A stretch of DNA of 64,000 bases from NCBI GenBank assembly GCA_932521035.1, contig OW051494.1, positions 8,108,001 to 8,172,000 of the forward strand. The letters are read 5' to 3'. Under the pieces are notes generated by a model that saw only the letters and a program-made list of their open reading frames with translations, did no database searches and was not told where the DNA came from. The position numbers and the translations under genes were made by a program. Position 1 is the stretch's first letter. The number at the start of each line of letters is the position of its first letter. This DNA comes from Oscheius dolichura. Its lineage: Eukaryota > Nematoda > Chromadorea > Rhabditida > Rhabditidae. Positions 55,113 to 64,000 of the stretch are shown here, piece after piece.

Positions 55113-55806
55113 CTAGGGATTAGTGTCTTGTTCCAATTTGTCACGGCCTTTCAACTCCCTGATGTAACTGTACATTGCCTGGCTATATAGTAGTTGAGCT
55201 GAATTCTTGTACCATTTTTCTATTCAGGACCCACCGAATAAGAAGTTACCATGGAAAGTGATCAGAATACCCGAGGCTAGCCATTTTTCCTTTGCTGTTG
55301 TCAGGTTAAAATTGCCCAATATTCCAAAAACAAAGAGGAAGGAGATGGCGAAAGCGATCAGGACATAGACGATGAGGAAGACGCCAAACCACAGCCCGAT
55401 CAGGAGGAGACGCCGGCTTTGGGAGAGCAGAGAGACGAGGGCGAAGCAGTAGGAGGACAACTGAAGTCATACATGATATTTTTTACCCAAACCAGATCAG
55501 AAAAGAAAAGCAACAAAACAAGGGCCTTCAGCCGAGATCGAACCCGTGATGCCTAACATCTTAAAAGGGGGAGATACTTACAAAAACAGAGAGGGTAACG
55601 ATAGGTGTAACGTTTCTCACATTCTCGAGATCGTTATATCCAGAAAGGGCAAAGAATAGAAGCGATGAAGTGGAAAGAACAGCGCCGATCAAAGACCAGA
55701 CGATGAGGCAATTCTGAAAAATAGAACTTTGATCGTGACCACAAGGATTTACCCTTGCAGAGCAACAGAAACAAGCCGCTCTATATGGTTCTTCCTGTTC
55801 GTTCAT
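55113..55806 (-). CDS. CxCCS four-helix membrane protein, member 8
   Basis: Minus strand; exon 1 from 55806 encodes MNEQEEPYRAACFCCSAR and a GTAAAT donor. Then NCLIVWSLIGAVLSTSSLLF, LSSYCFALVSLLSQSRRLLL, and without the usual intron VFLIVYVLIAFAISFLFVFG, then LASGILITFHGNFLF and a tail QLLYSQAMYSYIRELKGRDK with TAG at 55113. The WFG/VFL junction is continuous here where other members have an intron, an apparent intron loss. Its first two exons and upstream region were copied to 60813-61360. Confidence 0.75.
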
Positions 55807-56150
55807 TTATCGAATAATTAGACCATGTCATATGTAAAAGTACGGTTTGGATAGTAGGCAAGAGACGAATTGAGAAAGTCACAAATTGTTGTGGAACCAC
55901 GGGGGAAATAAGAGGCTTATGAAGGGGGTTAGTGAGTCGAGGGGAGAGATGGACTGCTCTAGAGGATTTATGCACCTAATGGAACCGAGGAAACTGTCAC
56001 TACCCCCGGGACGGATCACCTCTAACCCCCATAATCAGGATCGTCGCATTATCCTCGGGTTATCCTCACGCCTCCCGACCCCGTTCAAAGTGACACAGCC
56101 CAAAAACTGCGTTTACTGGGAGGTTTTCCTACAGATTCAATTATTGTCTT
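55633..56150. repeat. Segmental duplication, unit A
   Basis: This 520-base stretch covers exons 1-2 of member 8 and its upstream flank, and recurs at 60813-61360 in the same orientation with only scattered differences. The second copy has an extra 27 bases at about 61300. The two copies flank the 4.7 kb containing the Gly-rich protein gene. Confidence 0.85.
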
Positions 56151-56175
56151 GATACCTTGTTTACCCTGTTTCAGC

Positions 56176-56619
56176 CAAAAAACATTTCGAGAAACATTTT
56201 GAGCCGGCCCTCTACACCTACCACCACCCTGTCCCCCTTATCTTCTGGATTAGCCGATATTCGTGGATCTCTGTCTTCTACGTGTGTAAAGGATTGTCGA
56301 TTGTCAAATTGTCCAATACGCCTGTTTCCCTCTAGGTGAGTTTTATTTCTGGCGTGTTCTTTGTCCTCTATTCTTTTGGGTTAAGAAGATTTGAGATTTC
56401 AGCTCAAATGTCTTTTCTCTTCTTCTTGGCCTGGTGGTGGAGTCTTGGACTTGGGCATGGTGGAAATGGCCGACAATTTTCACACTGGCAACCTTTGGAG
56501 GCGCGAGCTGCCCCGACTGGAAGAGGCCGTAATACCTCTGCCCAAATCTAGTCGACTAAGGCCTTGCTGCTATGAAGACAATCCAATACTAAGACAACCT
56601 CGGCAATCCGGCCAATAAA
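56176..56619 (+). pseudogene. Two-exon gene, unrecognised, with TAG at the exon junction
   Basis: After an acceptor TTTCAG near 56175, one frame encodes KKHFEKHFEPALYTYHHPVP then LIFWISRYSWISVFYVC and ends in TAG immediately at a perfect GTGAGT donor (about 56335). The next exon, from about 56402, continues in the same phase with GMVEMADNFHTGNLWRREL, EEAVIPLPKSSRLRPCC and stops at TAA 56617. A TAG exactly where CAG|GTGAGT would be usual suggests a C to T nonsense change. No family recognised and no start exon found. Confidence 0.4.
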
Positions 56620-57580
56620 ATTCCTCTTTTTTAGAGAGTATGGTTTCACAACGCTGTAAAGACCACAAAATTCTTCAAATTTACTAATTTATTGCACTTT
56701 ATGAGTATTATTTCACTGACTATGAAGGTAGTATTAGAGATGAATGGCCGACGCTCCTACCACATCGGCGGAACTTGGATTTGGCCTTCTTACCCATCCG
56801 ATTCAGGAAGGATACGACTCGGCAGATTCAGTGGTTCCTTTTTTCAATACATGCGCGGCACAATAGCGAAGAAACGGCTTTTAGTGTATGCTCCAGAAGG
56901 TCATCGTCTCCGTCTTCGTCATGTTCGTCGTGGGCCAGCCAGTCCTCGTCTTGTATTGTATCCCGAGAATATCCTTTCGGCATACAATAGAAAATTTACC
57001 CACCTTGGCGTTATTCTTGACAAAGTCGACGTTTAACTTTTGGGGGCGTCCAAGCAGCATTCTCGGCTCTCAGGAATTGGCCTCATTCATTTCAAATAGA
57101 AAGCCGAACATCCCTCTGGGATGAAGTTCCGCAATAGATGGACAACTGCCATAATGACGTGGCAATTATGGAAAAGCGACAAAAAACTGTGATCGTAAAT
57201 TGCGCCGGGTCGCATCATCCATAAGCAGGAGCTAAAATGAAAGTATGGAGATTGGATGATCTTTTTTTGTCGCTCGACATTAGGCCTAATCATTTTCCAC
57301 CAGTTACATATATTTTTCAGGCTTTTTGAAGGCCAAAACGACCATCTTTTCCTAATTATTGGTGGACAATTCACTAAACAGTGCAGTCAATTCGTCTCTT
57401 TTTCGGAATTATACCTCCAATGGATGTTCCACTACTTTTTGAGTCAATCTCTAACTGTTACACTGTCAACGAGACTTTGAAAGGTCCCTAGAATGGAAAG
57501 CAACGTGTCACATTGAAGGTAAGCGGTTTAGAAACGTCTTTTAAGACTTTTGGCTATTCGTTTCTAGAGAACTTATTAAG
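56620..57580. other. Poorly resolved region
   Basis: A minus-strand stretch near 56960-56830 is acidic and protein-like (DEDWLAHDEHDEDGDDD, then LLEHTLKAVSSLLC), and could be an exon with an acceptor near 56962 preceded by one near 57010 (VDFVKNNAK). I cannot assemble a gene. The rest shows chance frames. Confidence 0.3.
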
Positions 57581-58250
57581 AACAAACTATACCTGGATCT
57601 GGGCAGCGTCGGCCACAACGAGAACGTGAGCTGACTGTGCAGGCTCTGGCCGTTCCTGATCTGGTTCTGCCTGTTCCTGGTTCGGTTCGTCTTGCCTTAC
57701 TTCTCTTCTCCTTCGACCAGCAATGTAGTCATCGTCGGCCTCGTCTACGTTTGAAACCCGAGCAACATCACCGCCAATCTGAAACCAGAAAGAACTGCTG
57801 ATAAAGTCTGTATGATTATAACAATTCCCTTCGTTGTTGCCGTTGCCTAATATCCTGACCAACTGTGGCCTTTGTGAGATTTCCAGAAAAAGAAGATTAA
57901 AAGGTTTCGATGAATCCGAACGGGACAAGAGGCAACGGCAAAAAAGCAACTGCAATTATCTAAGACACTCTACCTCAAATTGGGCAACATCGACGGGAGG
58001 AACTTGGTCTTGTTGCGGCTCCGGGGCTGCCGATTCTCGTTCTACGTCTACGTTCCTTCTGTCATTGGCTACTACTTAAGTCGACGTAGCTCCTCCAACA
58101 GCTCTTCGGGATCCCGTAGTCCGGGCTCTGCCGACGAGCAGATTCATCGCGTTTCGAATCCAGTGCATCCATCAAGTTGCTTACGTTGGCATTCACCTGA
58201 AAGTAGAAATTAGTCAGCGCTGGAAAACGGTTTTGTCTCTTGTTCATATG
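57580..58250 (-). pseudogene. Acidic Gln/Glu-rich gene, unrecognised, probably frameshifted
   Basis: Minus-strand exons near 58250-58090 (VNANVSNLMDALDSKRDES; DPEELLEELRRL in another frame), 58075-57973 (NDRRNVDVERESAAPEPQQD) and 57780-57590 (IGGDVARVSNVDEADDDYI, QEQAEPDQERPEPAQ, HVLVVADAAQ). The latter two have clean splice borders (TTTCAG near 57781; GTAGAG near 57970). Two frame changes and two adjacent TAGs near 58077 suggest damage or mis-assigned splicing. The composition would suit a disordered regulatory protein; no domain seen. Confidence 0.35.
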
Positions 58251-58438
58251 GATGTTTCAACAAATTTCCAAACATATTGCTGCCGTAGCCAAAGTCCAAG
58301 ATACTGTCGAAAACGGGAAAAATACAGGAAAATTGGTCGAAATACCAGATTTTGACTGGGATGAATTGACGTGTAGCTTCGCCAGCCCTAATCTTGTCCT
58401 TCTCTACTCACCGCTGCCTGGGAGAAGTCGCTTCGTGG

Positions 58439-60620
58439 ATGACTTCAAGAAGCGTCCCAATTGGCCAGCCAGCCAGCTCCGCCAAGCCGCCGCTCGCACC
58501 ACCGGCACCCGTCTCCGCAGCACAGCCGCCCGTTCCCGGATCGAAAATGGCCCCAGCTCCCGCTGGCACCGGATCGTACTTTGCCAAATCGACTACTCCT
58601 GTTGCTGCTGGCTCGACGATGGCTCCCGTATCCGGTGCGCGCCCGGCCGCGACCCCGGCCTCTGCTGCTATTTCCGCTGCGGGACGTACGCCCACTTCAG
58701 GTTGGACTTTATTTCTTTGTTCACTAACGTCTCTTCCAATTCAGGCATGGCCCCTGCTGCCGGATCCAAGCCGGCCACGGTCGAATCAGTCTCGAAGCAG
58801 GGAACCGTCCCCGCCAAGGCTGCCGACGACAGGACGGCTGTCCCCGCTCTCTCGGGAATGACTACGATCAGCAGCCAGAACCAGCTGGCCACGCCGGGAA
58901 CCCTTGCCGACTTGTACAACATCGAGCGCACCGGTCCAGGACAGGCTCTGACGGCAGCAGAGCTGCAGAAGATGAGGGAGGAAGGAAAACTGACCCACGA
59001 CATCGACATCACCATGAATCCGGCATTGTACAAGCTGAAGGACGAGAAGGGCCAGGAGAAGTTGATTGTGAGTTGTTGCTTCGACTTCATTCGTTTTGTG
59101 ACGAAAGGGCATCAATTCTGGCTTGATTTTTGTGAAGATTTGTCGACAATGTCCGAAACGGTCTCTAAATTTTACGTTTTCAGCTAGTGGTCGACGCCCC
59201 TCCCTGTGGCTGTCGGAAGGTGATGGGAAAGAAGGAGCGCTGCCGTAAGCACCGCGCTATGAAGAGGGACAAGAAGAAGGCCAAGAAGCCGAAGAAGAAG
59301 GGACCCGTCATGGTCAGGGACGACGACAGCGACCGGATGAAGGTGCCCGCGCTGAGGCACGCCGAGGACTCGGAGGAAGAAGCCGACCAGCCGATCGATG
59401 GCGCCATCACCCCGGACAAGGTGTGCGTCGTGGGACCCGCCGGAGCCGGGATCCTCATAGCCATCGACGTGGCGGACAACCCGAATGCCGGTCCGCGTGC
59501 CCCCACTACGGCTCCGAATATGACTGGCATCTTGATCAAGGGACCCCAGGACTGTCCCCAGTTCCTGCCGGACGCCAAGATTCCCAAGGATAACCGCGGT
59601 GTGCCCAAGTACACGAAGTACACCGTCGGCACACTGGTCCGGAACGACAAGGGCGAGCACATCTTCTTCCCGGAGGGCGGCTGCAAATTTGATGCCAACG
59701 GAGGCGCAATCAACTTGCAAATCGAGGGAGCCGATCAGAAGCTGGCCGTTGAGATCACCCAGAAGCTGCATGTAGCCGGCGTGGTGGACGTGACGGACAA
59801 CGGGATGCCGGTCTTCCGCCCCGTGGACCAGGAGAACCCCGCCCCGCAGGACAAGCTGGCCACCGTCGGCGTGCTGGCCAATGTGAATGGAGAAGGCGTC
59901 TTTGTGCAGACGAAGGGGCAGACCGTCGGCTCGGGCGACAATGCCGCGGTGATCGCCGTCACGAAGGAAGGACCCCAGCCGGTGGGAACGAAGCTCGGTG
60001 AAGCTGTCATCAGGAACAACAAAGTGGAGGTGGTGCCGCCGGGACAGGCCAACCAGAACGAGGTGGTCGGCACGGTGGTGCAGGGCGGCTACAACCAGCC
60101 GATTCTGATCGCGAAGAAGGGTGGCGCCTTGGACAAGGAGGGAGCCGTGACCTACGAGCCGGCCAAGGCCACCGCGATGAAGGAGGGCGACTGGAAGAAC
60201 TTGGCCGTGGCCCAGCAGGAACAGCAGAAGGCAGCCGCCTCGGCCATCGAGAAGACCAACGTGACCATTGCCGCCGCGGTGACCGGCAAGGCGCCCGAGC
60301 AGATTCGACAGGAGATGGCCGAAGCCAAGGCCAACACCGAAGGACCGCAAGAAGTCCTCTCGAAGTCGATCCAGCAGGGATGCTATGATCCGAACCGCAG
60401 TCAATTTGCCTACAAGGCGGCAAAACCCGCTGGAGGAGGAGGAGCCGCTGGCGGTACTGGTGGAGGAGGAGCAGCTGGGGGAAAAACTGGCGGTACTAAC
60501 GGAAATGCTGGAGCCAATGCCGGCGGCTATCAATACGGCGCTGGAGGAGAAGTCAAGTCGATGGCCTTCTCCTATGGTGGCGGCGGCGGAAATGGTCCAA
60601 GAAGCGTCTTTATGAAATAG
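58439..60620 (+). CDS. Large Ala/Pro-rich and Gly-rich protein, strongly codon-biased, unrecognised
   Basis: Three exons, about 58439-58700, 58745-59067 and 59184-60620, encode about 670 residues. N-terminal part: Ala/Pro-rich (KPPLAPPAPVSAAQPPV). Middle: ATPGTLADLYNIERTGPG and ITMNPALYKLKDEKGQEKL. Then CGCRKVMGKKERCRKHRAMK, a Lys-rich block, and a long acidic-to-neutral region of diverged repeats of the type V-G-(T/V)-L-V-x-N-x-x-G-E-x-(I/V)-F. The C-terminus is Gly/Ala-rich (GGGGAAGGTGGGGAAGG) ending SVFMK. Codon use is far more GC-ending than in neighbours, typical of highly expressed nematode genes. AATAAA follows at 60631. The start is uncertain: a protein-like exon at 58246-58370 (HIAAVAKVQDTVENGKNTG) may belong. 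I do not recognise the family. Confidence 0.7.
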
Positions 60621-60723
60621 ATCGGATGACAATAAATCAGTCTCCGCAACTTTTTTTTGTTCTTTGCTTCCCTTGTTATTTATTGCTCTTATTGTCAGTT
60701 TCCATCGTCTTTATCTCTAGTCT

Positions 60724-60987
60724 TTAACCCGAATTGGATCTTTGCACGCTTTTGAAAATTACGAAGAGATCTGCCACTTCAGGTGACTTTTTTTCAGCGG
60801 CCAACTGAATTTCGTTGTATCCAGAAAGGGCAAAGAATAGAAGCGATGAAGTGGAAAGAACAGCGCCGATCAAAGACCAGACGATGAGGCAATTCTGAAA
60901 AATAGAACTTTGGTCATGACCACAAGGATTTACCCTTGCAGAGCAACAGAAACAGGCCGCCCTATATGGTTCTTCCTGTTCGTTCAT
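60724..60987 (-). pseudogene. Truncated copy of four-helix member 8
   Basis: Exons 1 and 2 (MNEQEEPYRAACFCCSAR; LIVWSLIGAVLSTSSLLFFA) are almost identical to member 8, but after LSGYNE the sequence is unrelated and ends at a stop near 60724. It lies in the second unit of a segmental duplication. Helices 2-4 are absent, so it cannot work like the parent. Confidence 0.8.
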
Positions 60988-61360
60988 TTATCGAATAATT
61001 AGACCATGTCATATGTAAAAGTACGGTTTGGATAGTAGGCAAGAGACGAATTGAGAAAGTCACAAATTGTTGTGGAACCACGGGGGAAATAAGAGGCTTA
61101 TGAAGGGGGTTAGTGAGCCGAGGGGAGAGATGGACTGCTCTAGAGGATTTATGTACCCAATGGAACCGAGGAAACTGTCACCACCCCCGGGACGGATCAC
61201 CTCTAACCCCCATAATCAGGATCGTCGCATTATCCTCGGGTTATCCTCACGCCTCCCGACCCCGTTCAAAGTGACACAGTCCAAAAACTGCGTTTACTTT
61301 ATTCACTGTTCATCTTTGGAGTACTGGGAGGTTTTCCCACATATTTAATTGTTGCTCTCA
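60813..61360. repeat. Segmental duplication, unit B
   Basis: Second copy of 55633-56150, same orientation, with few substitutions plus a 27-base insertion near 61300 (between GTTTAC and TGGGAGG). The left breakpoint falls inside exon 2 of the copied gene. Confidence 0.85.
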
Positions 61361-62255
61361 AGATTAGAAGGCCAAATTTCAGGAAAACATCTCGGAATCC
61401 TATAGGATTATTCCACTACAGTAAGAAATTGAAAGAAACCCAGCAATTTGGACAGGGGATGATGTAATCTGCCTTGAAACGAAGGAGTTTATCCTATTCT
61501 TCTGCTTCTTCTGCAAAGTGAGTTTTTGTTCGGAGTATGAGCTCGCTCCAATTAGACAGGTGATTGCGGGGCATTGACGTTTTTCCCGTTCCCATGTGAT
61601 TTTCTCATTATTTATCCCTTCCTTCGGGGCTTCTGTTCATAGAATCACTTGCTCTTGCAAGAAATATTGTCGTTTTGCGGTCAGCTTTGGGAAAAACAAC
61701 GGCTACATCAACTGCGCCGACTCTCGAACAGGTCAAAAGGAGGGCGACCCCACAGTAAGACAGCGGCATGGCTTCTCCGGCGACCATAGGAGTCGCCAAC
61801 CACCCGGAACTGTAAGCTCTCCTTTTTTTTCCTTGGTTTATCCTAATTTTTCTCAGAGAAGTGCACTTCTATAGATATGGCTCTACAATGCCGCAACTTA
61901 TCCTTGGCAGACCAGGAACTGTTGCCCAACATGTGATTCCAAAATTTCCGCGATAATTAGCGACTTTTTCAGGCTCTATACATCATATTTAAACAGCCAG
62001 CCTATCAAAATATCTACATTTTTCAACGTGAATCTCTAATCTTTACGGCTCCGGCTACTCGGAATCTGTTGATCAATATTCTAATACCCGGCCAATATAC
62101 TCTCGTTGTAAGCCTAATTGTTAATTTAAACCCGACTAAACAAAATTCAGTTTGGTGATGAAATTAATGATGACCTTGAACATGCAAGAGGCCATTTATT
62201 ACTGATGAACGAGATGATACTATTTGCGAAGCACAAAGGGTTCTTCGGGTAACCT
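61361..62255 (+). CDS. Unrecognised gene, 3' exons only
   Basis: Plus-strand exons with clean acceptors: about 61859 (VHFYRYGSTMPQLILGRPG), about 61973-62107 (ALYIIFKQPAYQNIYIFQRE, LIFTAPATRNLLINILIPG, then GTAAGC donor), and about 62152-62250 (FGDEINDDLEHARGHLLLMN, then KHKGFFG and TAA at 62250). Upstream, a frame near 61640-61800 (ALGKTTATSTAPTLEQVKRR) might be an earlier exon. The pattern of short beta-like hydrophobic stretches recalls extracellular domains, but nothing is recognised. Confidence 0.35.
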
Positions 62256-62687
62256 GGCATGTTGGTACAAATCTTGGAGATGTTTACGCCACTTTCTTGA
62301 TTAAACGAACCGCTCGGCAGTTATATACATGAGCAAAATGCCCACACGCCCGATTTGAGCGCCGTTTTAGGTGTAAACGGGACCGACGGGCGTTTGTGCC
62401 TGTAGTTCGGGCATTTCTCGGCTATTTTCGGAGATTCAAAAAAATATTAGTAGGGTTTTTCAAGAGTATGCAGATATTACAGATCGCTACGAAGTGAAAA
62501 CTATTCCATAGCAAAAATAGTACTAGAACAGTTGCATATTAACATGGGAATATGGAGAGGAGAGCCAGTACCATGCCTTTACGGAGTTGGGGAAAAGCAG
62601 CCGACATTTCACACATTCTCAAATGCGACCAAAATTGTAAATTCCCTATTTCTGTTTGTATATATCCGTTCATTTTAGATAATTTGT
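62256..62687. repeat. Spacer with a dispersed repeat copy
   Basis: About 62340-62500 resembles the repeat at 54110 (GGCGTTTGTGCC, GGGCATTTCTCGGC, GAGATTCAAAAA). Otherwise no gene. Confidence 0.4.
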
Positions 62688-64000
62688 ATGTTATTCGACC
62701 AGTCCATTTATCAAATTGTAAAAGTCTTTTATAATTGTCGGTATTATGCTACCCTTTCCAATTGCTTCAAAGAGCTGGATACATCCAGGCCAGGGAAATA
62801 CGTAGTGGTGGTATGTTCTGTCTTTTTTGTGATCTATTGTTTTCCCACCAATAAGCCACGTTTCCAGTTTGAAAAGGACTCGATCTACAATATGACGAAC
62901 GCGGCAATTGAAACATACTTGGCCAAGACGGAGGAACAGTTTGCTCCGGGAGAAATGAAAGGACAGAAAGAGAAGGGAACAAAGAAAAAGAGCAAAGAGA
63001 AGGTCAAACGAAAAAAGAAAAAGCACTATCAACGGAGGTTGGAAAACCAATCAAGGTTCGGCTCTTCTACAGTATCCCTTATTATTTATATCAAGTTTTT
63101 ATAGTGGTCTGAAACCAGCCGAGAGAAGTAAGGTAAGATGTCTAGAAGAAATGAGTCAAGTCCAAGAAAACATCATGGAAACCGCTCGGGAGCCAATTGT
63201 TAGGAATAAAGTAAAATAGCTGTTCAGTTGAAAATAAAAGCAGCTTCAGATAAGAAAGAAAGAAGAGTTTCCGGTCGAAGTACTCGGCGAAACTGACGAT
63301 GAACCTTCCGAGCCTTCTTCTTTTGAGGTAAATTAATTCGAAACAACTGAAAAAAAATGGTGTTAAGGAGCCGGAAATTCCTATCCAAAACAAATTTTCT
63401 TTGTTGGAATTAGACGATGATAGAAACCTCAAGCTTAATACAGTAAATACTGGGCAATACCTAGAAAGGAGGCTGGAACACGGCGCCAGGACTCTTGTCG
63501 CAGATGTATCCACATATTTACGGGCTGAACCAACAAAAGGGAAACAGAGCTCTTCTTCCTCCACTCCAGAAAGTGGTCTTTATTCGGGAGAAGGCGAGAG
63601 CCCCTCGTTTGAAGAAATCACTGTGGAAGAACTGAAAGATCCAGTCTATGGCACGAAAGCTGTCGTCGTAGGAATCCAGAAATACAAAGGACTGATAGTC
63701 CAGGTAGGTGGTGGGCTATATACCGTATCCATTGGGGTGCATACCTCTTTTTGGAGAGAGTAATATCGATCGCACCTTTCCAGACTCTCCCTCCCACCGA
63801 AGAAGACTCAGAATTCTTCATTTTGGACTACTGTTCCCAGTCGATTAGCGGCTCCCCCTCTCTGACTAATGTCGCCTTCGATGTAAAGCTGCTCCATGTC
63901 TTTCTCGAGGTAGTACCGTGTCTCTCTAAAATAATAGGTCGTTCTAGGTACTCGCTGTCTCAAATATTGAAAATGAAGGGATTATCAATACAAATCAAGC
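62688..64000 (+). CDS. Unrecognised Lys-rich to acidic protein, runs off the right edge
   Basis: Start ATG 62688. Exons join in frame: 62688-62813 (IYQIVKVFYNCRYYATLSN; SRPGKYVVV), about 62873-63055 (IYNMTNAAIETYLAKTEEQ, then a Lys-rich stretch KEKGTKKKSKEK), about 63104-63132, about 63264-63330 (EEFPVEVLGETDDEPSEPS), about 63370-63702 (NKFSLLELDDDRNLKL; YLERRLEHGARTLVADVS; KAVVVGIQKYKGLIVQ), about 63783-63910 (FFILDYCSQSISGSPSLTN) and about 63951 onward. All borders have GT-AG signals. At least 300 residues are in the window. No domain is recognised; the charged middle suggests a nuclear or cytosolic disordered linker. Confidence 0.6.

Noticed and set aside
55500..55560. tRNA-like 3' half (GGTTCGATC loop) in an intron of array member 8
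   Set aside because: The T-stem does not pair properly and no D-arm or anticodon arm could be found on either side.
59184..60632. 482-codon open frame on the minus strand opposite the Gly-rich gene
   Set aside because: It has no splice or start support and mirrors the strong codon bias of the plus-strand gene, which leaves the complementary frame free of stops.
1..64000. CRISPR array, bacterial operons, spliced-leader RNA or rRNA genes
   Set aside because: No evenly spaced short repeats with spacers, no bacterial ribosome-binding pattern, and none of the known SL, 5S or U-RNA sequences were recognised.

Overview
The window looks like nuclear DNA of a rhabditid nematode, related to but not recognisably Caenorhabditis elegans. 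Genes are split by many short introns (about 40-60 bases) with TTTCAG-type acceptors. The families present are typical of that group: seven-transmembrane chemoreceptors of the Srh/Sri type, a KIN-16-like receptor tyrosine kinase, a UDP-glucuronosyltransferase, a DUF1679 kinase-like gene, a C6 (DUF281) secreted protein and many small palindromic DNA transposons. There is no bacterial-style operon structure, CRISPR array or plasmid feature. All exon structures are hand-derived from splice signals and reading frames; exact borders of low-confidence genes may be wrong.

Layout: 1-3950 is a decayed BEL/Pao-type LTR element (promoter and poly(A) signals, gag with DUF1759 and zinc knuckles) whose tail runs into intron-bearing tandem modules. 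4410-8034 holds two tandem intact chemoreceptors separated by a MITE. 8600-9101 is a DUF1679 pseudogene; 9421-11475 is an intact 12-exon UGT (minus). 12229-12427 is a nuclear-receptor-like stub, and 12456-13692 an SLC17-like transporter pseudogene (minus), divergent from a receptor tyrosine kinase (13694-17955). 18-21 kb is repeat-rich. 21114-21859 encodes an Ala/Pro/Val-rich protein, and a tRNA-Pro(CGG) with intron lies at 22987.

25758-33111 (minus) is one very large gene: a Ser/Thr-rich mucin-like ectodomain, two EGF-like modules, several membrane helices and a long cytoplasmic tail. 34.4-43.8 kb is a scrambled duplicated region with an intact C6 gene, a broken second copy and an inverted third fragment, each near copies of a convergent unrecognised gene, plus a malic enzyme pseudogene. 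A tRNA cluster (Gly, Pro, Pro) follows at 44.1-44.65 kb.

44.8-61 kb is dominated by a tandem family of small four-helix membrane proteins that begin with an acidic stretch and a CxCCS-(A/T/V)-(R/K) motif: eight intact genes on both strands and one truncated copy. Within the array are a basic micro-ORF, a Cys-rich gene, and a strongly codon-biased Gly-rich protein gene (58439-60620). The window ends in an unrecognised Lys-rich gene running off the right edge.

The region is fast-evolving accessory sequence: local duplications, MITEs in introns, and several otherwise collinear genes each interrupted by one nonsense codon.
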